In this document: positions 13,367 through 21,087 of the stretch, piece after piece
Layout: each line of letters opens with the position of its first letter
Numbering within the stretch: position 1 is the stretch's first letter
Assembly (NCBI GenBank): GCA_903909415.1
Contig: CAIVVS010000342.1
Span: 1-23,725 of the forward strand
Reading direction: 5' to 3'
DNA length: 23,725 nt
Source of the DNA: an uncultured Pseudomonadota bacterium
GTDB taxonomy: Bacteria > Pseudomonadota > Gammaproteobacteria > Burkholderiales > SG8-39
Made by a program: the position numbers and the translations under genes
Notes under the pieces: generated by a model
What the model saw: the letters and a program-made list of their open reading frames with translations, nothing else
The model's database searches: none
Told to the model about the DNA's origin: nothing

Positions 13367-14422
13367 TCAGCGCAGCGAGGCGTTGATCTTGTCCAGCACC
13401 GCCGAACCCGGCACCAGGTCGCGCCCGTCGAGCTTGTTCAGCGGCGTGTCCACCGTGTCCAGGTGGGCATGCAGGTCCTCGGGGTCCGGATCCACGTAGA
13501 GCAGCCCGGTTACCACCATGCCGCGGGCGTGGTGCTGCTGCACGTAGTCCATCGCGGCCAGGCGGTTGGTCGCGTCGTAGTCCTCGGCCAGCTTCTTGAG
13601 CTGCAGCACCGAGCCGTCGTGCTGGCGCACCTGGGTGATGGTGCCCGGCGCGTACTCGGTGGTGATCGCCTCGCGCGTCGGGAAGAAGTCCAGCCGGTTC
13701 ACCGCCTCGTTGTGCTCGCGCACGTAGTCGTAGCTGCGCGTGGAGCCGTCGTGGTTGTTGAACGCCACGCAGGGACTGATCACGTCGATGAAGGCCGCGC
13801 CCTGGTGCAGGATGGCCGCCTTGATCAGCGGCACCAGCTGTTCCTTGTCGCCCGAGAAACTGCGCGCCACGAAGGTCGCGCCCAGCTGCAGCGCTAGCGA
13901 CACCATGTCCACCGGCGAGTCGCTGTTGACCACGCCGCGCTTGGACTTCGAGCCCTTGTCGGCGGTGGCCGAGAACTGTCCCTTGGTCAGGCCGTACACG
14001 CCGTTGTTCTCGACGATGTACACCATGTTCACGCCGCGGCGCACGCTGTGGGCGAACTGCCCGAGGCCGATGGAGGCGGAGTCGCCGTCGCCGGAAACGC
14101 CCATGTAGAGCAGCTCGCGGTTGGCGAGGTTGGCGCCGGTCAGCACCGAGGGCATGCGCCCGTGCACCGTGTTGAAGCCGTGCGAATTGCCGAGGAAATA
14201 GGTCGGCGTCTTGGAGGAGCAGCCGATGCCGGAGAGCTTGGCGACGCGGTGCGGCTCGATGTCCGCCTCCCAGGCCGCCTGGATGATGGCAGCCGAGATG
14301 GAGTCGTGGCCGCAGCCGGCGCACAGCGTGGACACCGGCCCCTCGTAGTCGCGGCGGATGTAGCCGACCTTGTTCTTCTGCAGGCTGGGGTGGTGGAGTT
14401 TCGGCTTGGCTATGTAGGTCAT
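13367..14422 (-). CDS. korB: 2-oxoacid:acceptor oxidoreductase, beta subunit (TPP-binding)
   Basis: This 351-residue protein is the thiamine-diphosphate-binding beta subunit of a 2-oxoacid:ferredoxin/acceptor oxidoreductase, which oxidatively decarboxylates 2-oxoacids to acyl-CoA. The Fe-S cysteines CAGCGH (Cys34, Cys37), GIGCSS (Cys68) and SPC (Cys218) are in place. The TPP motif GDGDSASIGLGQFAHS...VENNGVYGLTKGQ spans about 111-149. The start at 14422 has AGGAACC upstream; the open frame further upstream is Arg/Thr repeat sequence derived from a 12-bp tandem repeat and is not coding in this frame. It is the last gene of the cluster and follows the alpha subunit by 61 bp. Substrate class (2-oxoglutarate versus other 2-oxoacids) is not certain from sequence. 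Confidence 0.92.
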   Translation of the reverse strand: MTYIAKPKLHHPSLQKNKVGYIRRDYEGPVSTLCAGCGHDSISAAIIQAAWEADIEPHRVAKLSGIGCSSKTPTYFLGNSHGFNTVHGRMPSVLTGANLANRELLYMGVSGDGDSASIGLGQFAHSVRRGVNMVYIVENNGVYGLTKGQFSATADKGSKSKRGVVNSDSPVDMVSLALQLGATFVARSFSGDKEQLVPLIKAAILHQGAAFIDVISPCVAFNNHDGSTRSYDYVREHNEAVNRLDFFPTREAITTEYAPGTITQVRQHDGSVLQLKKLAEDYDATNRLAAMDYVQQHHARGMVVTGLLYVDPDPEDLHAHLDTVDTPLNKLDGRDLVPGSAVLDKINASLR

Positions 14423-14446
14423 CGCTGGGGTTCCTGTCCGGTATGT

Positions 14447-14494
14447 CTCAGTGCGCCACTCAGTTCGCCGCTCAGTTCGCCGCTCAGTTCGCGA
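14447..14494. repeat. Four 12-bp tandem repeats carrying the alpha-subunit stop codon
   Basis: Four consecutive 12-bp units read CTCAGTGCGCCA, CTCAGTTCGCCG, CTCAGTTCGCCG and CTCAGTTCGCGA. On the minus strand each unit contains an in-frame TGA, and the first one met is the korA-like stop. The array fills most of the 61-bp gap between the alpha and beta subunit genes. It looks like slippage duplication of the 3' end of the alpha gene. Confidence 0.85.
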
Positions 14495-16322
14495 CCTTGC
14501 GGAGCGGCTTGACGTTGAACAGCGCGAGCTTCTCCTCGATCGCATGCGCGATGAAGCGCGCCGTGACCGGCGTGCCGTCGTAGTGCAGCACCGGCATCAG
14601 CTTGGCCGGGTCGATGGAGCACTCGTTCATCAGCATGCCGCGCAGCTGGCCGTCGCGGTTCTGCTCGACCACGAACACCTGGTCGTGGCTGTCGATGAAG
14701 TCGTCGATGCTGGAATGGAACGGGAAGGCGCGGATGCGCATCGCGTCCACCGCCAGCCCGGTCTGCTCGAAGTGGTCCAGCGCCTCGTCCATCGCCGGGC
14801 TGGTCGAGCCGAAGTACAGCACGCCGAAGCGGCTGGGCTTGGACGCGGGCCGGTGCACCGGCATGGGCACGATGTCCTTGGCGGTCTCGAACTTCTTCTG
14901 CAGCCGCTGCATGTTGTCCACGTAGACCGGGCCCTCCTCGCTGTAGCGGGCGTAGCGGTCCTTGGTGGTGCCGCGCGAGAAGAAGGCGCCGCGCGTCGGG
15001 TGGGTGCCGGGATAGGTGCGGTACGGGATGCCGTCGCCGTCCACGTCCAGGTAGCGTCCGAAGTCCTTGCCCGCCTCCAGTTCCTCGGCGGTCATCACCT
15101 TGCCGCGGTCGAGCTCCCGGGTGTCGTCCCAGACCAGCGGCTTGCACAAGCGCTGGTTCATGCCGATGTCCAGGTCGGTCATCACGATCACCGGGGTCTG
15201 CAGCCGGTCGGCCAGGTCCAGCGCGTCGGCCGCCATCTCGAAGCATTCCTTCGGGTCCTCGGGGAACAGCAGCACGTGCTTGGTGTCGCCGTTGGACGCG
15301 TAGGCGCAGGACAGGATGTCGGCCTGCTGGGTGCGCGTGGGCATGCCGGTGGACGGGCCGCCGCGCTGCACGTTGATGATGGTCGCGGGGATCTCCGCGA
15401 AATAGGCCAGGCCGATGAACTCGGTCATCAGCGAGATGCCGGGGCCGGAGGTCGCGGTGAAGGCGCGCGCGCCGTTCCAGCCGGCGCCGATCACCATGCC
15501 GATCGAGGCCAGTTCGTCCTCGGCCTGGATGATGGCGTACTTGGCCTTGCCGTCGGCGTCGTGGCGGTACTTCTGGCAGTACTTGGTGAAGGCCTCGGCC
15601 AGCGACGAGGACGGCGTGATCGGGTACCAGGCGCAGACCGTGGCCCCGCCGTAGACGCAGCCCAGGCCGGCGGCGCTGTTGCCGTCGATGAAGATGCGGT
15701 CGCCCACGTTGTCGGCACGGCGCACCTTCAGGCCCATGGCGGCGCAGTCCAGGTGCTCCTTGGCGTAGTCGCGCCCCAGGTGCAGCGCCTTCACGTTGGA
15801 GTCGAGCAGCTTTTCCTTGCCCTTGTACTGCTCGGCGAACAGCTTCTCGATTGCCGCCGGGTCCATGTCGAGCAGGGCCGACAGCGCGCCCACGTAGATG
15901 ATGTTCTTGAACAGCTGGCGCTGTCGCGGGTCGGTGTAGGTGGCGTTGGTGACCTCGGTGAGCGGCATGCCGATCACATGGACGTCCTCGCGGAACTTCG
16001 ACGCGGGCATCGGCCGGGTCGAGTCGTAGAACACGTAGCCGCCCGGCTCCACTTCCTTGATGTCCTGGTTCCAGGTCTGCGGGTTCATCGGGACCATCAG
16101 GTCCACCCCGCCGCGCCGGCCCAGCCAGCCGCGCTCGTTGACCCGCACCTCGTACCAGGTCGGCAGGCCCTGGATGTTGGAGGGAAAGATGTTGCGCGGG
16201 CTGACCGGCACACCCATGCGCAGGATGGCCCGCGCGAACAGTTCGTTGGCCGAGGCCGAGCCCGAGCCGTTCACGTTGGCGAACTTGACGACGAAATCGT
16301 TGACCGCTTCGATCTTTTTCAT
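14484..16322 (-). CDS. korA: 2-oxoacid:acceptor oxidoreductase, gamma-alpha fusion subunit
   Basis: This 612-residue protein fuses the gamma domain (about 1-190, with ANVNGSGSASANELFARAI, NIQGLPTWYEVRVNERGWLGR and VDLMVPMNPQT) to the alpha/pyrimidine-binding domain (about 210-612). The alpha part includes GNSAAGLGCVYGGATVCAWYPITPSS, YAIIQAEDELASIGMVIGAGWNGARA and SGPGISLMTEFIGLAYFAEIPATI. This is the usual KorA-type architecture. Together with the beta subunit it forms the heteromer that oxidises a 2-oxoacid with CoA. The ATG at 16322 has CAGGAC close upstream and lies 13 bp after the flavoprotein subunit, indicating tight cotranscription. The C-terminus is KPLRKVAN, followed by repeated stop codons from the 12-bp tandem repeat. 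No separate small ferredoxin (delta) subunit is present; the Fe-S role falls to the neighbouring flavoprotein. Confidence 0.92.
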   Translation of the reverse strand: MKKIEAVNDFVVKFANVNGSGSASANELFARAILRMGVPVSPRNIFPSNIQGLPTWYEVRVNERGWLGRRGGVDLMVPMNPQTWNQDIKEVEPGGYVFYDSTRPMPASKFREDVHVIGMPLTEVTNATYTDPRQRQLFKNIIYVGALSALLDMDPAAIEKLFAEQYKGKEKLLDSNVKALHLGRDYAKEHLDCAAMGLKVRRADNVGDRIFIDGNSAAGLGCVYGGATVCAWYPITPSSSLAEAFTKYCQKYRHDADGKAKYAIIQAEDELASIGMVIGAGWNGARAFTATSGPGISLMTEFIGLAYFAEIPATIINVQRGGPSTGMPTRTQQADILSCAYASNGDTKHVLLFPEDPKECFEMAADALDLADRLQTPVIVMTDLDIGMNQRLCKPLVWDDTRELDRGKVMTAEELEAGKDFGRYLDVDGDGIPYRTYPGTHPTRGAFFSRGTTKDRYARYSEEGPVYVDNMQRLQKKFETAKDIVPMPVHRPASKPSRFGVLYFGSTSPAMDEALDHFEQTGLAVDAMRIRAFPFHSSIDDFIDSHDQVFVVEQNRDGQLRGMLMNECSIDPAKLMPVLHYDGTPVTARFIAHAIEEKLALFNVKPLRKVAN

Positions 16323-16335
16323 GTCCTGGTTCCCG

Positions 16336-18243
16336 TCACGCGGCTTTCTTCACCGGCTGCTTGTTCCCGGAACGGCATCCGGGGCCGGCATGGGTCATCT
16401 GGATCAGCACCTTCTTCATGTCCCAGGCGCCGGTCGGGCAGCGCTCGGCGCACAGGCCGCAGTGCAGGCACACGTCCTCGTCCTTGACCATGACCTTGCC
16501 GGTCTTGAGCGCGCCCGAGACATACAGGTCCTGGGTGAGGTTGAGCGCCGGTGCGGTGAGCCGCGTGCGCAGGTCCGCCTCCTCGCCGCCCGGTGTGAAG
16601 GTGATGCAGTCCATCGGGCAGATGTCGACGCAGGCGTCGCACTCGATGCACTGGTTCTGGGCGAACACCGTCTGCACGTCGCAGTTCAGGCAGCGCTGCG
16701 CTTCCTTGAACCCGGTGGCCGGGTCGAAGCCCAGTTCGACCTCGATCCTGATGTTCTTCAGCGTCTTGGCCGGTTCGGCCCATGGCACCTTGAAGCGGTG
16801 GTCCATGGACACGTCGTTGTCGTAGCTCCACTCGTGGATGCCCATCTTCTGGCTGAGCACACGCATGCCCGGCTCGGGCCGCACGGCGATGTCCTCGCCG
16901 TTGAGCAGCTTGTCGATGGACACTGCGGCATCGTGGCCGTGCGCCACCGCCCAGATGATGTTCTTGGGGCCGAAGGCGGCGTCACCGCCGAAGAACACGT
17001 TCGGGATGGACGACTGCATCGTCACCTTGTCGACCACCGGCATGTCCCACTTGTCGAACTCCAGCCCGATGTCGCGCTCGATCCAAGGAAAGGCGTTCTC
17101 CTGCCCCACCGCCACCAGGACGTCGTCGCACTCGAAACTCTGGTCAGGTTCGCCGGTGGGCACCAGGCTGCGCCGGCCCGTGTCGTCGTACACCGCCTTG
17201 ACCGACTCGAAGCTCATGCCGGTGAGCTTGCCGTCCTTGTGCAGGAAGGACTTGGGCACCAGGTAGTTCAGGATGGGGATGCCCTCGTGCTGGGCGTCTT
17301 CCTTCTCCCACGGGCTCGCCTTCATCTCCTCGAAGCCGGAACGCACGATGACCTTCACGTCCTCGCCGCCCAGGCGCCTGGCCGAGCGGCAGCAGTCCAT
17401 CGCGGTGTTGCCGCCGCCCAGCACGATGACGCGCTTGCCGATCTTGTCGATGTGTCCGAAGGACACCGAGGACAGCCAGTCGATGCCGATGTGGATGTGC
17501 TTCGCGGCTTCCTTGCGGCCCGGAACGTCCAGGTCGCGGCCGCGCGGGGCGCCGGTGCCGACGAACACGGCGTCATAGCCCTGCGCGAGCACGCCCTTGA
17601 GGGAATCGATGCGTTCGCCCGCGCGGAAGTCCGCGCCCAGGCCGAGGATGTAGCCGACTTCCTCGTCGATCACCGCCTCGGGCAGGCGGAACTTCGGGAT
17701 CTGGCTGCGGATCATGCCGCCGGCGCGCTTGTCGCCGTCGAACACCGTGACTTCGTATCCGAGCGGCAGCAGGTCGCGCGCCACGGTCAGTGCCGAGGGG
17801 CCCGCGCCGATGCAGGCGATGCGCCTGCCGTTCTTCTTCGCGGCGGGCCTGGGCATGCGCGCCTGGATGTCGGCCGCGTCCTTGTTGTCGGCCGCGACGC
17901 GCTTCAGTCGGCAGATGGCGACCGGTTCGTTGCCCTCGTCCTGGTCCTCGACGCGTCCGCGCCGGCAGGCCGGTTCGCAGGGTCGGTCGCAGGTGCGTCC
18001 GAGCACGCCGGGAAACACGTTGGATTCCCAGTTCACCATGTAGGCGTCCGAATAGCGCCCGGCGGCGATCATTCGGATGTACTCGGGTACCGGGGTGTGG
18101 GCCGGACAGGCCCACTGGCAATCGACGACTTTGTGGAAATACTGTGGATCGCTCGTGTCCGTCGGCTTCAAACCACCCTCCTCCGTTGCCGGGCGACCGA
18201 GCCGCTTCTTGTCGTCACGCCGGATCAATGTCCGATGTGCCAC
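16336..18243 (-). CDS. FAD/NAD(P)-dependent oxidoreductase with C-terminal 2x[4Fe-4S] ferredoxin domain (electron-transfer subunit)
   Basis: This 635-residue protein has a GltD/NfnB-like layout. An N-terminal Fe-S region has CQWACPAHTPVPEYI (Cys42, Cys46) and CDRPCEPACRRG (Cys85, Cys89, Cys93). An FAD Rossmann motif GAGPSALTVARD lies at 145-156, an NAD(P) motif VLGGGNTAMDCCRSAR near 275, and GGDAAFGPKNI marks the second FAD segment. A C-terminal ferredoxin domain has CIECDACVDICPMDC (532-546) and CLHCGLCAERCP (592-602). It would carry electrons from the 2-oxoacid oxidoreductase to or from NAD(P). From memory, the KorABC enzyme of Azoarcus evansii is a comparable NADP-reducing complex. The start is a GTG at 18243 with a G-rich site upstream; an in-frame TAA 18 bp before it excludes a longer protein. 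The upstream ATG at about 18281 is out of frame. Confidence 0.92.
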   Translation of the reverse strand: MAHRTLIRRDDKKRLGRPATEEGGLKPTDTSDPQYFHKVVDCQWACPAHTPVPEYIRMIAAGRYSDAYMVNWESNVFPGVLGRTCDRPCEPACRRGRVEDQDEGNEPVAICRLKRVAADNKDAADIQARMPRPAAKKNGRRIACIGAGPSALTVARDLLPLGYEVTVFDGDKRAGGMIRSQIPKFRLPEAVIDEEVGYILGLGADFRAGERIDSLKGVLAQGYDAVFVGTGAPRGRDLDVPGRKEAAKHIHIGIDWLSSVSFGHIDKIGKRVIVLGGGNTAMDCCRSARRLGGEDVKVIVRSGFEEMKASPWEKEDAQHEGIPILNYLVPKSFLHKDGKLTGMSFESVKAVYDDTGRRSLVPTGEPDQSFECDDVLVAVGQENAFPWIERDIGLEFDKWDMPVVDKVTMQSSIPNVFFGGDAAFGPKNIIWAVAHGHDAAVSIDKLLNGEDIAVRPEPGMRVLSQKMGIHEWSYDNDVSMDHRFKVPWAEPAKTLKNIRIEVELGFDPATGFKEAQRCLNCDVQTVFAQNQCIECDACVDICPMDCITFTPGGEEADLRTRLTAPALNLTQDLYVSGALKTGKVMVKDEDVCLHCGLCAERCPTGAWDMKKVLIQMTHAGPGCRSGNKQPVKKAA

Positions 18244-18384
18244 GGGGCCGCCCCCCGTTTAACCAGATTACGCCCGCCCATGGTGCCCGAAAAGGCCTGT
18301 GGATTCAGGTGCTTTGCAGCAATTTTCCGGGCTTGGACGCCGGCTCCCGAAGCCGATCCGGGCGGATCGCGGGGGCAGGCGGGC

Positions 18385-19704
18385 TCAGGACCGTCGGTCA
18401 GCGAACCTCGGCGCCTTGACCGACTTCTCGAACTCCCGGGCCAGGGTGCCGGTTTCCAGCACCTCGACCACCGGCTTGAGCTCGAATTTGGCCTTCACCG
18501 CCTCGGCCAGCGACACCGCCGTGGCAAGGGCGTCCACGCCGCGTCCGAACTCCACGTACAGCACCAGCCCGTCCAGCCCCTCGGTGCTGACCGCTTCGGC
18601 GCGGAAGTCGGTCACGGCCGGCTGGGTGAACAGGAAGTCCTCCAGGTCGCCGTGGTTCAGGTTGATCCCCCGTACCTTGAAGAACCCCTCGGTGCGCAGC
18701 GCATGGTCCAGCAGCGGAAACACCGAGAACGGGTCGTCGCTGGGCACCTGCCGGCGCAGGGTCACGATGTCGCCCGAATACCAGCGCAGGAAGGGCGTGA
18801 CGGTGTTGGTGAACAGCGGCGTGATCACCAGCGCACCCTGCTCCCCTTCGGCCACCGGCTTGTGCGTGGACGGGTCCACCACTTCCAGGTGGAACAGGTC
18901 GCTCCAGGCCAGCATGCCCCGACCGGCGAGGCCCTCGCGCTCGACTGCCACCATCCCGGCCTCGGTCATGCCGAAGCTGTTGTGGACCTTCGCGCCCCAG
19001 ATGCGCTCCAGCTTGCCGCGCTTGGCGTCGGTCAGCGGCTCGGCGCTCACCAGCAGGCGCTTCACGCCCAACGCGGCGAGGTCCACGCCCTGCGCCTCGG
19101 CCAGGTTCGCCAGGTGCAAGGCGTAGCTCGGCATGGCGGCCACCACCGTCGGGCGCAGCTCGCGCATCAGTTCGATCTGCATCGGCGACGGCGTGGTGGT
19201 ACCCGCCCCCGCCCACAGGGTATTGATGCCGTCCAGTTGTGCGGAACGCGGCGTGACCTGTCCTACCGGATGGATGCCCAGCGGGAAGGCGGTATGCAGG
19301 ATGTCTCCGGCCGCTGCGCCTATGCACGACCAGATGCGCCGGAAGGACACGCCCAGCGCATAGCGCATGTCCTCGTCGGAGCGCGGATAGAACAGCGGCT
19401 TGCCGGTGGAGCCGCCCGAGCGCCAGAACTCCAGCGCGGAGGACGTCGGTGCGATGCAGAAGTCGGAATAGAACGCGCTGGTCGGGAGCTTGCGCAGCTC
19501 TTCCTTGGTCAGCGGCGGGATCTTCTGCCACTCGGCGGGATCGTCCAGCCGGTCCAGGTTCACGCCGGACACCCGCGGCGCGAGCAAGGGCGACCGCCGC
19601 GCGCGCTCCACCGCCAGGCGCTTGCGCTCGCGGTGGATGGCGTCGATTTCCGCCTGGTTGCGCGGGATAGGCAGTGCCCAGGGCGCGATGGTCGGCTTGA
19701 GCAT
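18385..19704 (-). CDS. PaaK-like acyl/aryl-CoA ligase (ANL superfamily)
   Basis: This 439-residue protein is an AMP-forming ligase of the phenylacetate-CoA ligase/coenzyme F390 synthetase type. The P-loop-like WRSGGSTGKPLFY (95-106), the A5 motif HNSFGMTEAGMVAVE (241-255), WYSGDIVTLRR and the C-terminal FFKVRGINLNHGDLEDFLF are visible. The length matches PaaK-type enzymes. It would activate a carboxylic acid with ATP and CoA. The ATG at 19704 begins LKPTIAPWALPIPRNQ and lies 10 bp after the Bug gene stop, so translation is probably coupled; its own ribosome site is weak. A 141-bp gap separates it from the oxidoreductase genes downstream, which could hold a second promoter. Its location between a Bug receptor and a 2-oxoacid oxidoreductase suggests activation of the imported acid, but the acid is unknown. 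Confidence 0.9.
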   Translation of the reverse strand: MLKPTIAPWALPIPRNQAEIDAIHRERKRLAVERARRSPLLAPRVSGVNLDRLDDPAEWQKIPPLTKEELRKLPTSAFYSDFCIAPTSSALEFWRSGGSTGKPLFYPRSDEDMRYALGVSFRRIWSCIGAAAGDILHTAFPLGIHPVGQVTPRSAQLDGINTLWAGAGTTTPSPMQIELMRELRPTVVAAMPSYALHLANLAEAQGVDLAALGVKRLLVSAEPLTDAKRGKLERIWGAKVHNSFGMTEAGMVAVEREGLAGRGMLAWSDLFHLEVVDPSTHKPVAEGEQGALVITPLFTNTVTPFLRWYSGDIVTLRRQVPSDDPFSVFPLLDHALRTEGFFKVRGINLNHGDLEDFLFTQPAVTDFRAEAVSTEGLDGLVLYVEFGRGVDALATAVSLAEAVKAKFELKPVVEVLETGTLAREFEKSVKAPRFADRRS

Positions 19705-19714
19705 CGGGCCGCGC

Positions 19715-20695
19715 TCAGTCGATGGTGATCTTGCGGGCAGCAATCACCTTCGCCCAGCGCGCCTGGTCGGACTGGATCAGGCGCACCGTTTCCTCGGGCG
19801 TGGTCGGAGACGGTTCCGAGCCCAGGGCCTGCAGCTTCTGTTTCAGCTCGGGGTCGGCCAAGGCGCGGGAGACCGCCGCGGACAACTGCGCGGCCAGGGC
19901 AGGTGGCGTCTTGCCGGGCGCCAGCAGGCCGAACCAGCTCACGCCGTCCACGCCGGGAAAACCCTGTTCCGCGATGGTGGGAATGTCCGGCGCCACGCTG
20001 GCGCGCAGGGTGCCGACCATGCCCAGCGCCTTGACCTTGCCGGCGCGGATCTGCGACAGCGCGATCGGCAGGTCGGCGAAGGCGCCGGCGATCTGGCCGC
20101 CGATCACGTCGGTGACCGCCGGGGCGATGCCCTTGTAGGGCACGTGCGTGATGTCCACCTTGGCGGCGTCCTTGAACAGCTCCAGGTACAGGTGGAGGAT
20201 GTTGCCGGTGCCGGCCGAGCCGACCGCGAGCGGCTGCGGGCGCGACCTCGCGTACTGGACGAATTCCCGGATGTTCGACGCCGGGATGCCGGTGCCGACG
20301 ACGAAGGCCGTGCCGTTGGCAACCACGCGCGACACCGGCACCAGGTCCTTGAGCGGATCGTACGGCAGGTTCTTCTCAAGTATCGGGCTGATGGTGAGCA
20401 TGCCGGAGGTCGCGAACAGCAGCGTGTTCCCGTCGCCGTCGGCCTTGGACACCGCCTGCGCGCCGATGGAGCCGTTGGCGCCGAGCCGGTTGTCGATCAC
20501 GATGCTGCCGCCCAGTTGCGGGCCGAGTTTCTCCGACAGGGAGCGCGCGACAAAGTCGGCCGGGCCCCCCGCGGCGAAGGGCACCACCATGCGGATGGTG
20601 CGCGCTCCCTGGGCGGTGGCACTGCCTGAAAAGGCGGCCGTGAAGACCGAGACGGCCAGCAGGACGAGGGTGTAGCGGCGAGGACTGCGGATCAT
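19715..20695 (-). CDS. Bug/TctC-family substrate-binding protein
   Basis: This 326-residue Bug-family periplasmic receptor has a Sec signal ending near ATAQG (about residue 28). It then shows MVVPFAAGGPADFVARSLSE, the VIDNRLGANGSIGAQ segment (a variant of the VENRPGAGG loop), GNTLLFATSG, and the C-terminal SVAPDIPTIAEQGFPGVDGVSWFGLLAP. A GGGAGC site lies about 8 bp before the ATG. It is the most divergent of the three Bug proteins here, with Asp-Asn-Arg-Leu-Gly-Ala-Asn replacing the usual loop, so its ligand probably differs. It sits between yciI-like and ligase genes in the cluster, which links import of an organic acid to CoA activation. No TctAB genes are nearby. Confidence 0.92.
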   Translation of the reverse strand: MIRSPRRYTLVLLAVSVFTAAFSGSATAQGARTIRMVVPFAAGGPADFVARSLSEKLGPQLGGSIVIDNRLGANGSIGAQAVSKADGDGNTLLFATSGMLTISPILEKNLPYDPLKDLVPVSRVVANGTAFVVGTGIPASNIREFVQYARSRPQPLAVGSAGTGNILHLYLELFKDAAKVDITHVPYKGIAPAVTDVIGGQIAGAFADLPIALSQIRAGKVKALGMVGTLRASVAPDIPTIAEQGFPGVDGVSWFGLLAPGKTPPALAAQLSAAVSRALADPELKQKLQALGSEPSPTTPEETVRLIQSDQARWAKVIAARKITID

Positions 20696-20740
20696 GGCGA
20701 TGCTCCCGTCATCAATGGGGACCCGGGGCCCCCGTTTGCT

Positions 20741-21058
20741 TCAGTTGCCTTCGGCGGACTTGGGCGCGTTCTGCGGATACCACTGTCCGCGCCGCATGCG
20801 GCTGATCTTCACCGACTTGAACAGCCCCGCCTTGCGGAACGGCTCGTTCTGCGACCAGGCTTCCGCCTCGGCCAGCGAGGGCACGTTCAGGATCAGCACG
20901 CTGCCGGTGCGGGTGGACTCGGCGTCCTCGGCCAGCATCGCGCCGCCCAGCACCAGCTTGTCGGCGTGCTGGTCGAGGTAGGCGAAGTGGGCTTCCTTGG
21001 TCGCCGCGCGTATCGCCTTGCTGTCCGGCCCGTCTTCCTGGTAGATGATGTAGAGCAT
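20741..21058 (-). CDS. YciI-family protein
   Basis: This 105-residue protein is of the YciI (YCII) family, with a ferredoxin-like alpha/beta barrel dimer fold. Typical features are the N-terminal MLYIIYQEDGPDS strand, the HFAYLDQHADKLVLGGAML segment with His and Asp residues of the family active site, and the TGSVLILNVPSLAEAEAW strand-helix. Characterised relatives include TftG, a dehydrochlorinase of chlorohydroxyquinol breakdown, so catalytic roles on cyclic intermediates are known. A GAGGAA site precedes the ATG. It lies 29 bp after the enolase-superfamily gene and 45 bp before the Bug gene. The pairing of a muconate lactonizing-like enzyme with a muconolactone isomerase-like fold is suggestive of lactone chemistry, but this is inference. 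Confidence 0.88.
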   Translation of the reverse strand: MLYIIYQEDGPDSKAIRAATKEAHFAYLDQHADKLVLGGAMLAEDAESTRTGSVLILNVPSLAEAEAWSQNEPFRKAGLFKSVKISRMRRGQWYPQNAPKSAEGN

Positions 21059-21087
21059 CGATTCCTCGCGATCAAACGATCAGATTG

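Noticed and set aside
14447..14494. CRISPR-like or regulatory repeat array
   Set aside because: The units are 12 bp, contiguous and without spacers; this is a short tandem duplication around a stop codon.
16057..19728. A 1223-residue open frame on the plus strand
   Set aside because: It lies opposite the korA-like, flavoprotein and ligase genes, has Arg/His/Ala/Gly-rich composition and no recognisable domain. It is a product of GC-rich wobble positions on the other strand.
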